This document shows positions 21,297 to 33,186 of a stretch of DNA of 64,000 nucleotides, piece after piece; positions within the stretch are counted from its first letter, which is position 1; each line of letters starts with the position of its first letter. Both the position numbers and the translations under genes were made by a program. This DNA is from Roridomyces roridus (taxonomy: Eukaryota > Basidiomycota > Agaricomycetes > Agaricales > Mycenaceae), in NCBI GenBank assembly GCA_029378245.1, contig JARKIF010000005.1:1736001-1800000 (forward strand), in the 5' to 3' direction. Under the pieces are notes generated by a model. It was not told the origin of the DNA. It did no database searches and was given only the letters and a program-made list of their open reading frames with translations.

Positions 21297-23382
21297 TCAC
21301 GCCCATTCATCCAGCCTAAACGGCGTAACCAACTCATAAGTGTCCTCATTCCCTCCCTTCTTCTTGGGTTTTTCTTTCCGCCCAATCACCTTCTTGAAAA
21401 GGCGATCAACCCGACTGCGCTCCCCCTCGTCCTCTCTCGGCAAACTCTCAGTCGGATAACACACTTCCACCATCTTGGCTAATCTTCGTACCCCACTGCT
21501 GTTGTCGCTCGAGTATCTTCGAGACTCTTCGAGCGCAGCTTGAAGATACATGGCCATGTTTGGGAAGGATATGGGAAGGGTCGGTAAAGGCACGGATTCG
21601 CTGGATGGTATCGTGTAGCACTTGGACAATACCGTGTCTGAGCTATCGCGAAGAAGCGTGGGCACACTGGAGAGTGAGTAGGACCAGGGGAGCACGGATG
21701 TATCGCCAGTGCTGTATTTTCGGGCACCAGGCACGGTTGCAGGTACTGGATGTTCAATCGTAAGCCATAAAAGTGCCCTCCAGTCAGCGGAAGAAACGTG
21801 TGGCTACAGCAGACATGAGCATAAATAAACAAAGTGAGTGTCGAAAACGTACGCGAACGAACTGGACAACAGTGCGCAACTGCATTTGTGGCGAGCGAGT
21901 CACGGCAAGAGCTTCTACAGTCGGCTCGATTCTGGTTCCACTCAACCTCGCCATTAGCTTGAGGAGGTGCCTCCAATTCGGAGCCTGTAAATGAAGCGGT
22001 GGACATCGGCCGTATGGCAGCGATATTATGTTGGGCATGGAACCAGGCATGGGTACCGGATCTGGCGTTATCGAGGGAGCCACAAAGCCAATGGCTATCG
22101 AGAAAATATCAAGCAACCATTAAACAAAGTCTCAGAGACTTACAAACGCCAAGCAGCAGCTCTGGATCAACAAATTGGTTGACAGCGGCCGATCTCTCAC
22201 TTTCTTCGCTCCGCAAAGAGGAAAGGGAGGAGACGGAACGCAGGCTGTCTGGTGGCCTCAGCAGGCCGGAGGGGGAGGCGGAGAAAGTGGAGGAGTCGGA
22301 TGGCTTTGGCGAATCTAAAGAAATTACAGGGCTTGACTTGTCGATTGGCGGTGATGATTTGGCGTCTTGATAGGAAGGAAGATCTGGGGGATCGAGAGGT
22401 GGCTTGCCGTCCGGAGCTTGTCGCGCCAGCATCTCTTCCTCAGCAGCGAATTGCAGGGCAATTTGCTGGTCCGACGGTGTTGGCACGGGCAGGGGAGGAC
22501 GAACCCGTGGGGGCGATTGTAGACCGTTTGTAGGGAATAAATTCGCTCGGTCAGGCGGTTCAGACTTGACCGCAGTCGGAAACGAGTCGTCGGTCGGCGT
22601 GGGCCCTTGTGCATCCAGCATGCGTGCATAGCTCGCGTCATCCACCCAGTTGTTCGGAAACTCTGACACAGTTGGTGTCGTTGACGATGCTCCTTGCGCC
22701 GACGTCTGGGCGTAGGAAGTCGCCCACGAATTGGGGGCCATGGAAGCCTCCAAAGCAGCGGCAAGGTCTGCCTCCTCCTGGCTAATAGCCTTCTGCATCA
22801 ACTTTTCCTGGCGCAGAGTCTCCGCTTGCGACAATGCAAGCACCGCAGCCAATTCCGCGAGCTCGGCGGCATCATCGTCTTCCCGTGGGGACTGCAGCGG
22901 TTCAAAAGGATTTGAACCTCTGCTCACCGGTAACTCTGGATAGCTAATGGGCCGCGACGGTCTGGGCCGCGGTGGTTTGCTGTCCATTGGCACTGCTGGC
23001 GCCGAGGAAGACGATGCGTGTGGATGTGGAGGTACTGGTGGTGGTGCAGTACGGGCGCGACGTAAATTAGGAACGTGGTTTTCAGGGTATGGGAGACGAG
23101 GGGGTATAGGAGCAGAGGGCACGGGCGGTGGCGGGGGCGGCAATCGAGGCGCAGTCACGAACAAGATATCTGGTCCATGGGCTGCTGCTGCAAATGGGTG
23201 CCCGCTTGTGAAGAATGGCGGATGGGAGTTGTTGGGGCCTGTCGAAGATCGCGGGCGGGAATGATCGGGAATCTGGGGCGGGTTCGAGGCAGCTACAATC
23301 GTTGACGGTGAATCGAATGCAGCACGGAGCAAGAAGCAGCCTAAGTACCATCCTCGGGCCACGGATTCCGAAAGGGTTCCAT
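21297..23382 (-). CDS. Fungal protein with UIM-like ubiquitin-binding motifs
   Basis: Four exons (23349-23382, 22144-23292, 21853-22094, 21297-21803) join to about 643 aa. The N-terminus begins MEPFRNPWPED and runs into a 140-residue Pro-rich disordered stretch. Near residue 190 two tandem UIM-like helices appear: AAELAELAAVLALSQAE, then EEADLAAALEAS. The second has the canonical acidic start, Ala-x-x-Ser core and hydrophobic spacing, so ubiquitin binding is a fair inference. The C-terminal 250 residues (IGFVAPSITPDPVP, RHLLKLMARLSGTRIEP, DWRALLWLTIEHPVPA, DRLFKKVIGRKEKP) look folded and conserved-like, but I do not recognise the domain. The acceptor at 21804-21806 was picked because the closer AG breaks the frame. 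An adaptor in ubiquitin-dependent trafficking is possible, but this is not shown. Confidence 0.75.
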
Positions 23383-23639
23383 AGTAGACCGTTTATAAAG
23401 AGTTTGGGCGCTCGTCCGTCGGCGCTCTCGGCTGTGCTCACTGCCTGCTTGCAAAATAATAATTACTTGCAATATGTCTAACGTACATCCGAACAAAACA
23501 GAAAAATGCGGGGGAGAGATATGTATGCAAATGGTGAGTGTGTAGTTGGTGGTAATGTGTCACAGCGCGAAGGGCATGGATGCAAACGGACGGGACATGA
23601 AGAGAGAGCGTTATACAGGTAAGAAATCATCACGTGGGG

Positions 23640-26600
23640 TCATGATACAGGCTGCGAAGCAGTCACTTTGGTGCTCCCCGCGCCTTGCATGGTCGAAGTT
23701 CTGAACCCTAGTTGCCGCATGACAACCAGAAGATCCGCCTTTTGGAGTGGTTTGGACAGCGACGCGGCGAAAAGGTTGTTGCCTTCGCTGGCATCCACTC
23801 CGCTGTACGCGCTCACAGCGATGATAGGCGTATTGGTGTTCCTGCTATTCGTGCTTTTGATATATCGTGCTGCCCCCTCCCCATCGACTGCAGGCCCGTC
23901 AGAGAAGAGCTAACGAGCATGACGAGGTGACCACTTACGGACTGGCATATGCAGATCCATCAATATGCAATCGAATTCTGTATTGCGAGATTAGCCAAGT
24001 TGCAGCACCGAAAACCCTTCAACGCACTTATATCGCCCATCGCGACGCTGATCGCCTCGGACCCATCCGACACAACCACACACCGACATCCAAGTCGTAT
24101 CAGTAACGTCTCGATGATTTTGGCTGTGATGGGATTGTCTTCTGCCAACAGGCAGGTCACAGCACGGTCGTTGGGGTCCGGTCCCTTCCTCAGGTCGATA
24201 GAAACAACCGAGGAAGGCGGCGTGTCCTGATGCCCCGAGCCAGAATTCCAAGTTTCAGAACCTGAACCGTCGCCAGCGCTCGAAACCGACGCAGTCCGCA
24301 ACCGACTGGGCATCGAATTTCGCCTGTCGAGCCCATCCAATTGATTGTGCTTGAACCTTTCCACAGCGCCGTACTCGGAGGGTTTCCGAGAGTGACCACT
24401 CGCACTGCCGGGTGTCGACGGCGGCAAGCTTGTCCGTGAGGGCGATGATGCTATGGACGAAGTCGAAGTCGCCGGTGAAGGCGGGTTCGTTGCTATGGCT
24501 TTGGGGTCGATGGTGGTCACAACGCTCGGCGGTTTCTTGAATCGGTGAGATACACTGCGCTTGCGTGAGTGCATGGAGGTTGGCTCAGTCAACGAATGCG
24601 TGAGCGGTGCCATTTGGTCCGTCTTGAGTTTGCGAATAACGTCGTCATTGGCTTGCTTCAAAACTGGGTAATTCTTGAAGCTGAACGAGCCAAAATCTGC
24701 GTTGTCCGAATTCTCCTCGCGCGCACCTGGGATGGAAACGCCGGCAGGTGTGGGAGGCGGAGGCATTGAAGCATCGGTAACTGGACTATTCAACGCCGAT
24801 TGACCAACAGCAATCTGTTCGTCGTCGTGGAAAAGCTGGGGAATGGCACCCCTAGGATCAAAGTAATCCGTCGACTCGGGGTCATCCACTTGGGGGATGA
24901 AAGCAGCCTCCGTGGTCGTCACCTTGTCCCATACGATGCCGTCGAAGAACGGATGAGCCTTGACCTCATCGGCACCGTTGGAACCCAGCCGACGAGCAGG
25001 ATCAAGGGTCATAAGCCGACTCATGAAATCCCGTGCCTCGGGCGAAAAGTCAACCCAATCATCGTGCCACTCAATGTGACCCGACAGGATGTTCTCAAAC
25101 ACCTTCTCTGGCGTCTCCGCATGAAAGGGCGGGATGCCGTACAAGAACTCATACGTAATGACACCGAGCGCCCACTGCCAAGACATTAGCAGGCACATCA
25201 GTCGGCAAGAGCCAAACATACCCAATCAACGGCGGCATCGTCTCCGCGCAAACCAAGAATAGTTTCCGGTGCAAGATAATCCGGGGTGCCTACAAACTTC
25301 TGCTCGCCTGGGGGAGTACCGCTGGAATTGGAATTCGAGTGTGATCTCAAGTCGGTCGTAAGCTCCGTCGCAAAGGACTGCAACGGACTCTCGGTGGACT
25401 TGCCGCCACCTGTGCGCCGAAGATGGAGCCCAGACAGCGATTCGGAGCCACTTGACTCTGATATATCATCTGTAGGAGGCAGATGAGGGGCTGAGGCTAT
25501 CCTGGGAACCGACGTTGGCCGCTGGGTGAAATACGAACCAGTATCCAGGTATATCAAGGGCGATGACAGATAGGCAGAGTCCATCGACGGCGGCCGAGAC
25601 CGCGAGCTGTATCTTGTCGTTGGCCGCGCCAATTGGCTTTCTCGCGTCTGCCGACCCAAAAGACCGATCCGGCTGAGCCCAAAATCAGTCAACTTCAGGT
25701 GACCATGCTGGTCGATGAGCAAATTGTCTGGTTTGAGATCACTACCGGTTAAGGTCAGTTTCTATCATTACAAGACTGGAATTGAGAAAAGACAGAGCGC
25801 ACCGATGCACGACTCCACGCTGATGGAGATACTCTAGACCGAGGACGACCTCCGCAATGTAGTTTTTGGTCCACTCCTCTGGTAAGCAGCCAATCGACTT
25901 GATAAGGGCAGCACAGTCCCCACCGTTGAGATACTCCATCACCAGATACAAGTTATCCTTGCTCTGGAAGGTAAAGTATAATTTGGCAACAAACGGGGAC
26001 TCGGCCTGCTTCATGAGAATCATCCGCTCCGCCTTCACATTCGTGATTTGATTCTTTGCGATCATGTCCGCCTTCTTCAGCACCTTGATAGCAAAGTAGT
26101 CGCCCGTCGCCTTTTTCTTGGCAAGGAAGACGGACCCGAACGCGCCTTTGCTAATAGGCTTAATAATGTCAAAGTCCTTGATGGAAGTGGGCGACGTTCG
26201 AGGAAGGGGTGCAGTGGCTCCTGATGAACGGGGGGAGGTAGGCAGGTTGAGCATATTGGCAGTCGAGTGCCGACGGTGCCCTCGTTTTGTCGAAGGTTCA
26301 CGCGTTATCACTTGTGGCGAGACGGGAGGGGTCAGTGCACCTGGGTCCAGTAAGTTTGATTGCGACTTGCGGGTTTTGATCGCAAGTGCTGGTGGAGGAT
26401 CATCCAGGCTCATCGGGGGAGGGTTGTCTTCAGGGGATGAAGACGCCACAATGGGTGCAGCAAGAGCCAGTGGCGAGGAAACAGACGAAGGGGTTGACGA
26501 GCGTGTATGTAATTTTTGCCGCGGAGGATAGGGAACAGTAGCAGGAAGCGGCGAGCGACGGGACCGTGAGTCTGAACCATTAGAAGCGGGCGTAGGAGAC

Positions 26601-29326
26601 GAGGCCATGGGTGTAGGATCAGAAGGGATCCCATCATAGTCGTACTCGGACGTCGTACTCGAATGATCTTCGTCCTCTTCCTCTCGGATGGGCCCCTCGT
26701 CAGCTTTTTCATCGCCTTCACCCTCGCTCTCCCCGCTTGAACTGCTCCCAGATAGTTCTTCCACCGTGGCCAGATATTGTGCAACGCGCTCCTCCCATTC
26801 GTGCCAGATTTTCTCCATATACCGGATAGTATTCTGCATCCGCGAAACAGTGTCAATTTTCTGCCTCATCACACGCTCTGCGTCCTCCACCAGTTGTGAC
26901 AGCGCCCCATCCTCTGTCGCCGGCTTCGTCCAGGTGCGAATCTGTGTCATTTTCCGCTCCGAACTCGGAGACAGCAGTCGTTGCCTCTCGATCGGCTCCC
27001 TCGCTTCATCCTCCTTCAGCGCGGGAACAGCCACCTCCGCCGCAACCTGCAGAATGTCGTCCAATTGATCGAGCAACTGCCGCTGCATCTTCTTCACCCC
27101 TACACGCTGCATTTTATTGGCACGAAACAGGTGGAGCGGCGAAGAAACGACAGGACTCGTCGACGGCGAGAAGATGGGCATTCCACGATACTCAGGGATG
27201 CTCACGGGCGAGGTGCGGTCCATCGTTTGGGACAAGTCGCGGATTGTATTGCGCAACTCGGCAATACTTTCATTACATTCTGCAATGTCCGCTTCCAGTC
27301 GATGTGTCTCCGCACAAAGTTCGCTGTGCTTCTCGAAATACCACTGCGGGATATTGGATTCGCAGATACGGCAGAGGATGGGGTCTGTGGTGATGGGCAA
27401 GGGAAATGGTGCCATCGGCTCTAGGTCGCCATGCTCCGCGTCAAACACAAATTCTTCCTCGGGAAGTTTGATGGACGGCGAATCGTGCTCGAAACGTGGT
27501 GGAGCAATGGGCTTGATTACCCACATGGTGTGGGAGGGCTCGCCGTCCTCCCGGTCGACCATGAGCATGCCCTTCCCTTCCATCTGCTGATAGAGCGAGC
27601 CCGGAGATGAAATGTCGCGATCGTCTTCCGATTGGACTTGGAGCTTGAATCGGACCTCGACGGTGTGCGAGTCATCGTCTCGGAGCCTCCGTGTCGCAAG
27701 TATGAACACCTCCCGATCACTGGGAGCAAGGAGAGGCGAGATACGCGTCCCAACCAAATATTCGGGATCCGTTCTAACCAACCAGTGGATAAGTATCAAG
27801 TTTTTCTTGGAAACAACGGGAAGAACACACCGAACAACAAAGCGCCACGCATAGTTGATCCAAATGAAGTGGTCGCCATCGAGACTTAGTTCGATAACGA
27901 TGTTTTGGTTCTGGGCGGTTTCAGCTTGAAGACGAAGCCGTTCGGTAGCGAGGACCCGCGCTGATTCGTTGTGCTGGTGAATCTTTGACGCCGAGCGCGA
28001 GTGACTTTCCAGGTCATGCGAGACAACAGAGGACGAAGAAATCTCCCTGGGGTGCTCGTCTCGTGCTCGCCTCGTGTGACTCGGAGGACGCGACATCTTG
28101 AGCTTTGCATCGTCCTCGGGGGAGAGCCGAAGGTCTCCCTCCGCGCGACGCACAGTTGGGGTCGGTACCGTGACGTCGTCGGCAGCCTTGGTGACGAAAG
28201 TGAGGGGTTCCTCGACCTCGTCGTCGTTATCATCGAAATTCCAAAATTGTTTCTCGGCTTCCCACCACTCAACGACGCGGCTGAGACTCGCGACGGCGAG
28301 GAGCACCTGCACATACCAGTTGCGGCCGTGCCAATCAGGATGCTCGTCCCATGCTTTGCCAATATTTTGGATGCGCTGCACGAGGGACTCGCAGACTTTT
28401 GCCTGTGCGGTGAGCTGCTGGATGGACATCTCAGTGATGTCGGTGGCGACACCGATGATATCGTAGAGGGCCGTCATGATGGGGTCGATGGGATCGTCGA
28501 GCAAGATGCGCGACGAGCGACGAGGATTGGGAGGAGGGTTGTTGTACTCTGAGAAACTCGCGTGACTCGACATGGGAGGTAACGGTGATCGGGAGCGGGA
28601 GGTAGAACGGGAACTATCGCCAGACAGCGAGGGGCGGTTCGCGATGTGGATCGAACGGGAAAGACGGCGAGTTGGGATGCCAGCGGTGGCCCACATATTC
28701 GTGGCACTGGGCCCTGTGCTGGATTGGGTTTTTCGGGTGAGAGGGGGAGCATCTGGCAAGAGGATAGTAGAAGTCGCGGGGCTGGAAGATACAGCACTGG
28801 ACGAGACGGAGGAGGGGAGGGGCCGATCGCGATCGTGTCTGCGTAGAGATCCGGGGCTCATTGAAGAGTTGGAAGCTGAAAGACGACCGGGAGAAGAAGA
28901 CAAGTGCATTAGCGTCGGGGCATGCATCTGGTCGTCGTCGTTATACGCACTTTGTCGGCTATGGCGGGTGAACTCGGTTTCTGCCTCGTAACCACCATCA
29001 GAACTAGACTCGTCTGCCTGGAGAGCAGAGCGCAGGTCTGCAGGATGGAAGACGAAGGGGTCCCTGAGCTGCTCTTCCGTGTCATGGTCGCGTTCTGTGA
29101 GCCGTTCCTCGAAGAAGACGGTGATATTGTTCGTTATGCGCTGGAGATCCTTGTCGCACTCTGCCTTTGCTGCCTTGAGACGGCGGGTTACATGGCGACG
29201 CACAAAGGGCATCGACACGGTATTGTTTCCGCTGGAGGCATTGGTCGGTTGTGCCGGTGGTGAGAGCACGGTCTCTGGGGAAAAGACGAGGGGACTGGGT
29301 GGCTGTCGTCTGTGGCCTTCCGCCAT
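23640..29326 (-). CDS. RIM15: RIM15-type Ser/Thr kinase with receiver domain
   Basis: RIM15/Cek1-type kinases (Greatwall/MAST relatives) drive entry into quiescence when TOR/PKA signalling falls. Five exons (25803-29326, 25222-25741, 24028-25174, 23939-23977, 23640-23887) give about 1825 aa. The N-terminal third is Ser-rich. A small zinc finger [20 protein letters not shown] follows. The kinase starts at [20 protein letters not shown], with AIKVLKK and HRDLKPDN, then LTDFGLSR. A kinase-splitting insert of about 130 residues separates this from GTPDYLAPE, a hallmark of this subfamily. The C-terminus is a response-regulator receiver: [10 protein letters not shown], phospho-acceptor Asp in [12 protein letters not shown], and the conserved Lys in [10 protein letters not shown]. 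The HRD motif is split by the first intron (phase 2). A 269-bp gap separates it from bS18m. Identification is strong from domain order. Confidence 0.94.
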
Positions 29327-29595
29327 TGGATGGCCTGGGCCAGAGACCTAACCTAGGCCTCAGCGGAGGAGAGAGAGACAGGATGTAAAGGTGGTGGGGA
29401 GGGAGAGTTCTGGAAGAGGTCAGGCAATATTTGATGGCATAGATCCAGAGGTGTCCGGGGACTACCATGACAGAACTCTAAATATTCGAGCCTGCTCTCT
29501 CCCTCTTCTTCACTATAACTCTGTAATCTACGCATAATTGCAGTCTTTCCACCGACGCTGCATTTATTGTGCATTCAGGCAACAGCCATCAACAA
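29327..29595. promoter_or_regulatory. Divergent intergenic region RIM15 / bS18m
   Basis: This 269-bp gap lies between the RIM15 start (29326, minus) and the ribosomal-protein start (29596, plus) and must hold both promoters. It has CT-rich runs (GAGGAGAGAGAGACAGG) but no clear TATA box. Confidence 0.45.
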
Positions 29596-30203
29596 ATGCT
29601 CTCTTTTCTACCGCGACTACGTCCTCCACGGTGTCTGCCCTTTTCCACCTCTGCCCTTCGTCGCAATGAGACGACCAAACCCATGATCGACATGCTGAAC
29701 CAAGAGGCCGACAAAAACCCTCAAGGCGCCTTCTTGCAAGGTCCGTTTGCACTGTGGATCGACGCGTTTTTACCTTTTAACGTCCGTTGCAGAGGGCACC
29801 AGAGCGAAGCAGCGCGTCCACGAGTACCGTGCTATCAGGCCAGGTTCCGTACGGCCCCATCCTGTTGCTCCAACTACGCCTCCTCAATTATCCCCAGTTC
29901 ATCCGTCCGAATGACCTGACCCTCGAGAGCCTCAAACATAGCGAACGGCGGCTGCCGCGTAGATCAGCACTGCCCCCCGCCACACGCGACGCGCGGGCTC
30001 AGGACGTCTTCCACCGCCTCGCCATCGACCCCCTCAAGCTCTCGATGCACCCCAGCGTCCTTAAAGAATACATGACGGAAATGGCCATGATCTATCCCCG
30101 TCGGATCACTGGCCTGACGATGAAGAGCCAGCGCCGCATCGCAAAGGCCATACGCAGGGCAAAGATGATGGGCGTTATACCGATACTTAGTCGTCCACGT
30201 TAA
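29596..30203 (+). CDS. RSM18: Mitochondrial small-subunit ribosomal protein bS18m
   Basis: Nuclear-encoded protein of the mitochondrial small ribosomal subunit. Three exons (29596-29740, 29793-29848, 29898-30203) give about 168 aa. The N-terminus MLSFLPRLRPPRCLPFSTSA is Arg-rich, non-acidic and amphipathic, as in a mitochondrial presequence. The C-terminus carries the S18 signature PRRITGLTMKSQRRIAKAI followed by RRAKMMGVIP. The middle exon donor at 29849 (GTACGG) was chosen over the closer GTTCCG because only it keeps the downstream frame, giving RAIRPGS then FIRPNDLT. It is divergent from RIM15. Confidence is high from the C-terminal signature. Confidence 0.88.
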
Positions 30204-30402
30204 CTTTGCCTTCCAATGATCCAGGTACCACTAGGTCTCCCGGGTCTTGCCAATGAGAAGATACCAAAGGGATAAATGGCTATATGCGTAGCAACAAACT
30301 CCGCTAGCTATCTACACTGACAACACGTTCCGGGTCTGCTGATTGCGGCGACTCAAAACTAGACTAAGCGTTGCACGGATTTGAAACCGAGTCGCACACA
30401 CG

Positions 30403-31583
<1,181 letters not shown>

Positions 31584-31655
31584 GGCGGAAGATTTAGAAA
31601 CGAGTGTTACGCGTCCAAGTTGATGCACAAGTTTGGTTCTGATCGCAACTCGACC

Positions 31656-33107
31656 ATGCCCTCCAGCGAGCTCTGCGATGCGCTGAATCCCAATCCACGA
31701 CCAAGGAATAACACATACAATACACAGCAGTCGAGCCCTGCTCTCCATCGCCCGAACCCGCCAGCCCTCACCGTCCAGGAAGAAGTGCTCGCACTCTTGG
31801 CCGCCACAAAGCAGGAGGCAGAGCTCGAACGGACGAGGCGGGTCGCATGGGAAGCAGAGATGGAGGCCAAGTACGTCCAGCGGCATGCAGAAATGGAGCG
31901 CCAGATGTCCGTTATGCGCACCGAGATCGCCAACCTCCGTGCTCTCCTCACGGGCAGCACACCTCTCACTTCCCCGGCTATCGCCAACCTTGGACACCCT
32001 CAGCCTCCACCCATTCAGCAGCTACAGAATGCTGAATACTCGTTCATGCCTTCTCCATCGTCGACCGTACCCAGCAAGCGGCCACGAGCAGAGCTCTCCA
32101 CCGACGACGAGAGCGGCAATATATCCGACACCTCCGAAACCAGCCTCCGGCCGCGGCGCACAGATCACCGTGACAAGCGCATTCTCACTGTCCAGGCCGC
32201 CATGCGCGCTCACATCCTCCTCCTCATGGACCTTGAGAACGATAAAACCCTCCCCGACAGCCACCTTGAGGGCTTGCGGCTTGACCCGCCCAACGCCGTG
32301 CGTTTCGTATGGGAAAAGACGACGAAGCAGTCGACACACAACGGACGGATGAAGAATCGTGTGGTTGACGACTTTCGGGACCGTCGGCATCTGTACAAGC
32401 ATGTTGCCGATCGCGAGTTCAACAAGAAGATTGTGGACACTGCGTTTGAACAATGCTTCACAACCTTGCGCCAAAAGTTCCGCACGCAGCACGACGTGGT
32501 GGCTGCGTCTCGCCACAAGGAGCGTGAGGGCACGAAAGCTCGCAAATCCCGGCATGTAGCCCGACGCAAGACGAAACTCGACCACCGCGCCGACGCCCGG
32601 CTCAAACTCGACTCATTCCAACACGTCGCCTTTGACGGTGCTATGCAGATAGAGTGCATGTCTTCGGAGGAATCGGAATCTGAGACGAACCCTACAATCC
32701 CCCGCGGCACTGGACCGCTGCAGACACGAGGGTACCCGTGGCGCAGTCGACGACTGCTCCAGTTCTATACCCTCCTCGACGTGGAGAACAGCATGGACAC
32801 AGGCAGCCGGCCGCAACGTGGCGTGGGCCGACGAGAGCGGTTCATTGGACCGCACAAACAAGAGCCCATCTTGCCGCCCAAGGGCGTCTCGAGCTGGATG
32901 ATTAGTCGACGGTGGATGATGGCTATGCAGGCTGAACACCCCGACCTGGTCGATGCCCTGCGAGGGCTTGTGTTTGATGCTCCAGGGGTAGACTGGATGC
33001 AATTTTCCGAGCTGGGGGGCGAGACGGACGACGAAGAATACATGCCGGCCCATATGATACCACCCAATAACTATACTACATCCTCTTTACAATGTGCTCT
33101 AGTCTAG
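31656..33107 (+). CDS. Unknown intronless fungal protein, 483 aa
   Basis: A single long open frame without an intron, unlike almost all its neighbours. Residues 35-100 form a charged coiled coil (QEAELERTRRVAWEAEMEAK, ERQMSVMRTEIANLRALL). A Ser/Pro linker follows, then a basic globular-looking region from about 170 to 330 (KRILTVQAAMRAHILLLMDL, VRFVWEKTTKQSTHNGRMKN, FRTQHDVVAASRHKEREGTK). The C-terminal part is acidic and Trp-containing (GVSSWMISRRWMMAMQAEHP, WMQFSELGGETDDEE). I recall similar unnamed proteins in Agaricomycetes but no function. The basic Arg/Lys region after the coiled coil could bind nucleic acid; this is only a guess. An ATG 33 bp upstream (31623) is an alternative; 31656 has a better ACC context. 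An intronless gene in an intron-rich region may point to retroposition or transposon ancestry. Confidence 0.65.
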   Translation: MPSSELCDALNPNPRPRNNTYNTQQSSPALHRPNPPALTVQEEVLALLAATKQEAELERTRRVAWEAEMEAKYVQRHAEMERQMSVMRTEIANLRALLTGSTPLTSPAIANLGHPQPPPIQQLQNAEYSFMPSPSSTVPSKRPRAELSTDDESGNISDTSETSLRPRRTDHRDKRILTVQAAMRAHILLLMDLENDKTLPDSHLEGLRLDPPNAVRFVWEKTTKQSTHNGRMKNRVVDDFRDRRHLYKHVADREFNKKIVDTAFEQCFTTLRQKFRTQHDVVAASRHKEREGTKARKSRHVARRKTKLDHRADARLKLDSFQHVAFDGAMQIECMSSEESESETNPTIPRGTGPLQTRGYPWRSRRLLQFYTLLDVENSMDTGSRPQRGVGRRERFIGPHKQEPILPPKGVSSWMISRRWMMAMQAEHPDLVDALRGLVFDAPGVDWMQFSELGGETDDEEYMPAHMIPPNNYTTSSLQCALV

Positions 33108-33186
33108 TAATTGCAACACGCGTGATCGCGCATTTTGACCATGACTTCCACTTTCTCAGGTATGAAGACTGCCGCGGCGGTATCGG

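Noticed and set aside
27600..29300. Several 100-190 codon plus-strand ORFs
   Set aside because: Shadows of the RIM15-type gene, whose long minus-strand exon is continuous and has kinase-family features.
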